From Haloferax massiliensis (lineage in GTDB: Archaea; Halobacteriota; Halobacteria; Halobacteriales; Haloferacaceae), in assembly GCF_001368915.1 (NCBI RefSeq), contig NZ_CSTE01000002.1:1124497-1188496 (forward strand): a stretch of DNA of 64,000 nt, given 5' to 3'. This document shows positions 60,616 to 64,000 of the stretch, piece after piece. The notes under the pieces were generated by a model. The model did not search any database. It saw only the letters and a list, made by a program, of their open reading frames with translations, and was not told the DNA's origin. A program made the translations under genes and the position numbers. The first letter of the stretch is position 1. Each line of letters opens with the position of its first letter.

Positions 60616-60776
60616 GTCATTCTATTGGTGTTCGAGCGATATCGCTTTTCGCCTCGGCGGCGCGGCGGGCGTCGATGCGAGAGGAATAGTCACCGTCGGC
60701 CCGGTGCGGCCGCTCGGCGGGACGGGTCGCGGAGAACGGAAGTCAGCGGAGCCGTGGTCGGTCGGTGACGACGCTC

Positions 60777-60998
60777 TCAGACGCGGGTGCGCGGCTTGGG
60801 CGCGACCCGACGGACGCTCGCGGCGGCCGCGACGAGCAGACCGCCGAAGAGGACGGACACGAGGAGTTCGGGGGCGACGGTCAGGCCTTCGATGCCGCCG
60901 AGGGTCGTAAACAGCGCGTAGCCGGCGACCGCCGTGAGGGCGATGCCGATGACGACCGCGAGGCCGATGCCGGCTTTCATCAGGTCGAGGTTGCTCAT
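60777..60998 (-). CDS. Small two-helix membrane protein
   Basis: A 73-residue protein with two hydrophobic helices (about 10-32 and 41-62) and a basic C-terminus (RRVAPKPRTRV) expected on the cytosolic side. A TTTATATTCC box on the minus strand at 61027-61036 supports its own transcription. No family recognised with confidence. The gap 60999-61183 holds this promoter and the oxidase-operon hairpin. Confidence 0.55.
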   Translation of the reverse strand: MSNLDLMKAGIGLAVVIGIALTAVAGYALFTTLGGIEGLTVAPELLVSVLFGGLLVAAAASVRRVAPKPRTRV

Positions 60999-61102
60999 GG
61001 TCGCTTAGACGTAGGCGAGACTACGGAATATAAACGGAGACTGCTTCTCAACGACCGGGAAACTGGCCGAGCGTCTCCCCCGATATCGCGGGGGATTTAT
61101 GT

Positions 61103-61132
61103 CGGTACGCGGGTCGTCGCGCGACGGTACCG
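61103..61132 (-). terminator. Nested hairpin after the oxidase operon
   Basis: CGGTAC (61103-61108) pairs with GTACCG (61127-61132), and inside it GTCG can pair with CGAC. It lies 52 bases after the stop of the last oxidase gene on the minus strand, in a gap without a gene. No strong T-tract follows, so it may be an RNA stabiliser. Confidence 0.35.
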
Positions 61133-61183
61133 CGGCGACGAACCGGAAAATCAGGGGGTCGAAACTGCGAGTCGAGCCGTCGG

Positions 61184-61378
61184 TTACGCCGCCGACTCCG
61201 ACCCCTCGCCGTAGAGCCCGTACAGCACGAACAGCAGGGCTAAAAAGAGGAACTCGATGACCGCCACGGCGATGAGCGGGAGCTCCACGTTGAAGAAGCC
61301 CGCGACCGTGCGGAGTTCGATGGCGACGGGGACGCTGAACGCGATGAGGATGAGCGCCCGCGCCTTCGTGAGCCTCAC
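61184..61378 (-). CDS. Small membrane protein coupled to the ba3 oxidase
   Basis: A 64-residue protein starting at a GTG (61378) that overlaps the subunit I stop as GTGA. Residues about 8-25 and 30-52 form two hydrophobic helices (LILIAFSVPVAIELRTVAGF, then PLIAVAVIEFLFLALLFVLY), ending in an acidic EGSESAA tail. Small extra subunits occur in ba3 oxidases (for example subunit IIa), but its helices do not identify which. Coupling suggests equal production with subunit I. Confidence 0.6.
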   Translation of the reverse strand: MRLTKARALILIAFSVPVAIELRTVAGFFNVELPLIAVAVIEFLFLALLFVLYGLYGEGSESAA

Positions 61379-63144
61379 GCGACCACCCCCCAGAGGGTGT
61401 TGAACGCGCTCGTGACCGTCGTGGCCGCGAGGTCGAAGCCGGCCGAGACGGTCGCCGGGGCGGGGAGGCCCCCGCCGAACAGCCCGCCGCCGTTCTGGAT
61501 GATGCCGGCCAGCGGGAGCGTGTACGCGAGCACGACGAGCACCGCCGCGATACCGGTCCACATCGCGAGGTTGTCGAGGACGCGCGGGCTTCCCTCGGGC
61601 CCCGAAAGCGGCTCGGGCAGGTGGGAGTCGACCGGCCGGTCGGACTCCTCGCCGAGCGAGGTCAGGAGGATGTTGAACAGGAACAGCACCACGGACAGGA
61701 ACAGGAGCGTCCCGCCGAGGGCGATCTGCACCCGAAGCTCGAAGATGCTCCCGATGGGCGTCACGAAGTCGAAGTTCTGGTACTGCGGTTCGGCGGTGCG
61801 CCGCGGGATGCCGGCGAGGCCGGCGCGGTGCATCGCGTTCGACATGAACACCATGCCGACGAACCACATGATGACCTGCAGGAGGCCGATGGGCCGGCTG
61901 TAGAGCTTCGTGCCCGTGACCTGCGGGACGAGCCAGTACGACCCGGCCATCATCGTCAGCGCGACGGCCGTGCCGACGGTGAGGTGGAAGTGCCCCGGCA
62001 CCCACAGCGTGTTGTGGATGAGGTAGTTGATGTTCATCCCGGCGTTTATCATGCCGGAGAAGCCGCCGGCGGCGAACATCGCGCCCGCGAGCGCCATCCC
62101 GGTGAACGCGGGGTCGCGCCACGGGAGCGCGCCGAGCCAGCGGAGGTAGCCCTCACCGCCGCGCTGACGCGCGCCGTGTTCGATGCTCGCGACGACCGTG
62201 AAGGCCGTGAGCAACGACGGGAGCAGCAGGAACATCGTGTTCGTCATGGCGATGAACTTGAAGCCCTCCGCGATGCCCGGGTCGAGGTACTGGTGGTGAA
62301 TCCCGACCGGCGTCGAAAGCAGGAGGAACAACACGAACACCACGCGCGCGAGGGGGTCGCTGAACAGCCGCCCGCCCGCGAGCTTGGGGAGCACGGTGTA
62401 CCAAAGCAGGTACGCCGGCATCAGCCAGAAGTAGACGATGGGGTGGCCGAAGTACCAAAAGAGCGTCCGCGTCAGAAGCGGGTTGACGCTCTCGATGAGG
62501 CCGAGCGACCACGGGATGAGGAAGAACACCACCGAGACGGCGACGCCGAGGGTGGAGACGTACCACATGATCATGGTCGTGAGGACCATGAACGTCTGTA
62601 GCGGGATGCGCTCGTCCTCGTGGTCCCGCCGCCACGCGCGGTACGAGAGGAACCAGTCAGCGCCGGCGAGCCACGTGCCGACGATGAACATCGCGAGGCC
62701 GATGTAGAATATCGGGTGCGCCTGCAGCGGCGCGTAGAACGTGAACAGCACGTCCGCGCTCATGCCGAGGTTCGGGACGAGGCCGCCGAGGATGGCGACC
62801 GTGGCCAGAACCGTGCCGGTCGTCATCAGGCCGACCCACGCCCACGAAAACAGCGCGCTTTCGGCGGGTCGGTCGAGGCTTCTGGCGACCGCCCAGTGGA
62901 ACACCCCACAGAGGAAGAAGATGGTGAAGACGATGGCGAGAAGCACGCCGTGGCCCGTCAGCACCGTGTAGTAGTCCGCCGAGTCGATGACGCGGAGGAC
63001 GTTCGTGCGGTGAAGCGCCTGAATGAGGCCGAAGAACGCGCCGATTCCGAGCGAGACGAACGCGATGAGGAAACTCGCCTTGACGATGGCCGCCTCGTCT
63101 GGGAACTTATCGACGAACTCGCCGCCGCCGGATGCGGTCGCCAT
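61375..63144 (-). CDS. cbaA: ba3-type cytochrome c oxidase, subunit I
   Basis: A 589-residue haem-copper oxidase subunit with about 13-15 helices. Haem and copper ligands are visible: His of LTGHGVLLAIVFT, WYFGHPIVYFWLMPAYLLW (cross-linked His-Tyr of CuB), GIHHQYLDPG (the two CuB histidines) and WVPGHFHLTVGTAV (haem histidines). The arrangement is B-type (ba3-like), consistent with the CbaB subunit below. Proton pumping is through the K-channel analogue. It is in the minus-strand operon after subunit II, overlapping it by one base. Confidence 0.93.
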   Translation of the reverse strand: MATASGGGEFVDKFPDEAAIVKASFLIAFVSLGIGAFFGLIQALHRTNVLRVIDSADYYTVLTGHGVLLAIVFTIFFLCGVFHWAVARSLDRPAESALFSWAWVGLMTTGTVLATVAILGGLVPNLGMSADVLFTFYAPLQAHPIFYIGLAMFIVGTWLAGADWFLSYRAWRRDHEDERIPLQTFMVLTTMIMWYVSTLGVAVSVVFFLIPWSLGLIESVNPLLTRTLFWYFGHPIVYFWLMPAYLLWYTVLPKLAGGRLFSDPLARVVFVLFLLLSTPVGIHHQYLDPGIAEGFKFIAMTNTMFLLLPSLLTAFTVVASIEHGARQRGGEGYLRWLGALPWRDPAFTGMALAGAMFAAGGFSGMINAGMNINYLIHNTLWVPGHFHLTVGTAVALTMMAGSYWLVPQVTGTKLYSRPIGLLQVIMWFVGMVFMSNAMHRAGLAGIPRRTAEPQYQNFDFVTPIGSIFELRVQIALGGTLLFLSVVLFLFNILLTSLGEESDRPVDSHLPEPLSGPEGSPRVLDNLAMWTGIAAVLVVLAYTLPLAGIIQNGGGLFGGGLPAPATVSAGFDLAATTVTSAFNTLWGVVA

Positions 63145-63683
63145 CAGTTCTCAGCCTCCCCGTCCGCCTGTTGCTGTTCGTACCAGCTGTCGAATTTCTC
63201 TTGTTCCATAACCACAATCTGCCCTTCCATCACGTGGTGGCCGGAGCCACAGTACTCGTTACACAGCAACCCGTACTCGCCGGGCTCGCCGAACTCGACG
63301 GTGAACTCCGAGACCTGCCCGGGAATCGCCATCGTGTTCGCGTTCGTGCCGACGACTTCGAAGCCGTGGATGACGTCGGCGGCGGTCACGTGGAACGTGA
63401 CCGTGCTCCCGGCGGGGACGCGGAGCGGCTGCGTCGTGCCGGGTTCGAAGACGAACTGGCGGGCGACGACGTACACGTCGTAGCTGTTCTCGCCGGTCCG
63501 CTCGATACCGGGGTCGCCGAACTTCGGATGCTGGTCGAGCGTCGCCGGGTCGACCGTGCCGCCCTTGTCGTCTATCATGTCGATGCCCGCGCCGGCGGCC
63601 CCGTACGTAATCGTCCCGATGAACCCGACGATGAGGACGAGCGCCAGCGCCAACCAGAGTTTCTCGTAGGCGTGTATCTCCAT
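63144..63683 (-). CDS. cbaB: ba3-type cytochrome c oxidase, subunit II (CuA)
   Basis: A 179-residue subunit with one N-terminal helix (KLWLALALVLIVGFIGTITY) and an extracytoplasmic cupredoxin domain. The binuclear CuA site is in VIHGF (His) and CNEYCGSGHHVM (two Cys, Glu, His and Met). The IHAYEKLW start is typical of ba3 subunit II. It accepts electrons from a halocyanin or similar donor, which is not in this window. It begins directly after the stop of the small subunit gene. Confidence 0.93.
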   Translation of the reverse strand: MEIHAYEKLWLALALVLIVGFIGTITYGAAGAGIDMIDDKGGTVDPATLDQHPKFGDPGIERTGENSYDVYVVARQFVFEPGTTQPLRVPAGSTVTFHVTAADVIHGFEVVGTNANTMAIPGQVSEFTVEFGEPGEYGLLCNEYCGSGHHVMEGQIVVMEQEKFDSWYEQQQADGEAEN

Positions 63684-63977
63684 CTATCCAACCACCGTGA
63701 GGCCCCGTCCGAGGAACTCGACGAAGTACATGAACACCCACATGCCGATGAGAATCGCCATGTAGATGAGCACGAGCACGAGCGTCCCGACCGGGTCGAA
63801 GTCGTCGTGTCCGAGTTCGCGAACGATGCCGTCGTCGGCCGTCCCGACGATAGAATCCACCGGGGGCTCGGCCTGCCCGGAATCTCCTTGGGAATCCGCG
63901 TTTGCTGGCACGCCTCCGTCGGTGGAAGTGCGCGCGGCAGAGGACGCGGCTCCCTCTGCTGTCGAATCAACGGCCAT
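63684..63977 (-). CDS. Single-helix subunit at the head of the ba3 oxidase operon
   Basis: A 97-residue protein with a Ser/Ala/Asp-rich, probably disordered N-terminus (about 1-60) and one C-terminal membrane helix (about 65-90, LVLVLIYMAILIGMWVFMYF). Its stop is next to the start of subunit II. Position and one-helix form suggest a small structural subunit like subunit IIa of ba3 oxidases; the sequence does not prove this. Confidence 0.6.
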   Translation of the reverse strand: MAVDSTAEGAASSAARTSTDGGVPANADSQGDSGQAEPPVDSIVGTADDGIVRELGHDDFDPVGTLVLVLIYMAILIGMWVFMYFVEFLGRGLTVVG

Positions 63978-64000
63978 ACCCGGTCATGAGGAATAACGGG

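Noticed and set aside
61081-61088. CGATATCG near 61081 as a second copy of the uspA palindrome
   Set aside because: Only eight bases are shared, it is not at a promoter position, and such short palindromes arise by chance in this DNA.
1-64000. CRISPR arrays, rRNA, tRNA or riboswitches anywhere in the window
   Set aside because: I looked for regularly spaced repeats, conserved tRNA T-loops and known riboswitch cores (including before ribH and purK) and saw none. A covariance-model search would be needed to exclude small RNAs.

Overview
The window is high-G+C archaeal DNA from a haloarchaeon, most likely Haloferax. The predicted proteins are strongly acidic. Many start codons lie about 25-30 bases after a TATA-like box, as in leaderless transcripts. 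Markers include a PilA-type pilin, an 11-gene Nuo complex without NuoE/F/G, a form III RuBisCO, an ADP-forming acetyl-CoA synthetase and a ba3-type oxidase. The gene order agrees with my memory of the Haloferax volcanii chromosome, but I could not check this.

Layout. 1-5.2 kb: an edge-truncated transporter, small membrane proteins, then acd and a P-loop/DRTGG partner. 5.2-13.5 kb: an M24 peptidase, a CNNM/CBS membrane protein, a halolysin-like subtilase, small proteins, a CBS-ParB fusion and a TrkA-N/DHH phosphoesterase. 13.5-23.9 kb: the nuo operon on the minus strand (A, B, CD, H, I, J1, J2, K, L, M, N). 24-29.5 kb: purK-purE, an Agl23-like membrane glycosyltransferase, ribH and an aminotransferase. 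29.7-38.7 kb: pilA, a short Hel308-like helicase, RuBisCO, a chemotaxis transducer and an orphan second nuoCD. 38.8-43.4 kb: a Bat-type HTH regulator, ribose-1,5-bisphosphate isomerase, AMP phosphorylase, thioredoxin and an HTH/membrane pair. 43.4-56.2 kb: assorted enzymes (OYE, M14-type deacylase, macrodomain, aldo/keto reductase, S9 peptidase, metallophosphatase), PH-domain membrane proteins and carbonic anhydrase. 56.2-57.7 kb: an A+T-rich, lysine-rich island that looks acquired. 57.7-61 kb: KDPG aldolase, HtrA-like protease, UspA and small membrane proteins. 61.2-64 kb: the ba3 oxidase operon.

How the genes fit together. AMP phosphorylase, R15P isomerase and RuBisCO form a complete AMP-to-3-phosphoglycerate salvage route inside 9.5 kb. 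Nuo and the ba3 oxidase supply two proton-translocating parts of the respiratory chain. Acd makes ATP from acetyl-CoA, and KDPG aldolase belongs to the Entner-Doudoroff-type sugar pathway.

Most notable observations: (i) a full-length orphan NuoCD paralogue in which the predicted quinone-ligand tyrosine is tryptophan; (ii) the A+T-rich island with a Tat-secreted orphan protein and a tiny two-helix membrane protein; (iii) a nine-codon leader ORF that ends inside the GTG start of a PH-domain gene; (iv) inverted repeats at operator positions in front of a small-protein gene and pilA; (v) two very small coupled genes, a 64-aa oxidase-linked protein and a 41-aa protein. I saw no rRNA, tRNA, CRISPR array or transposase.
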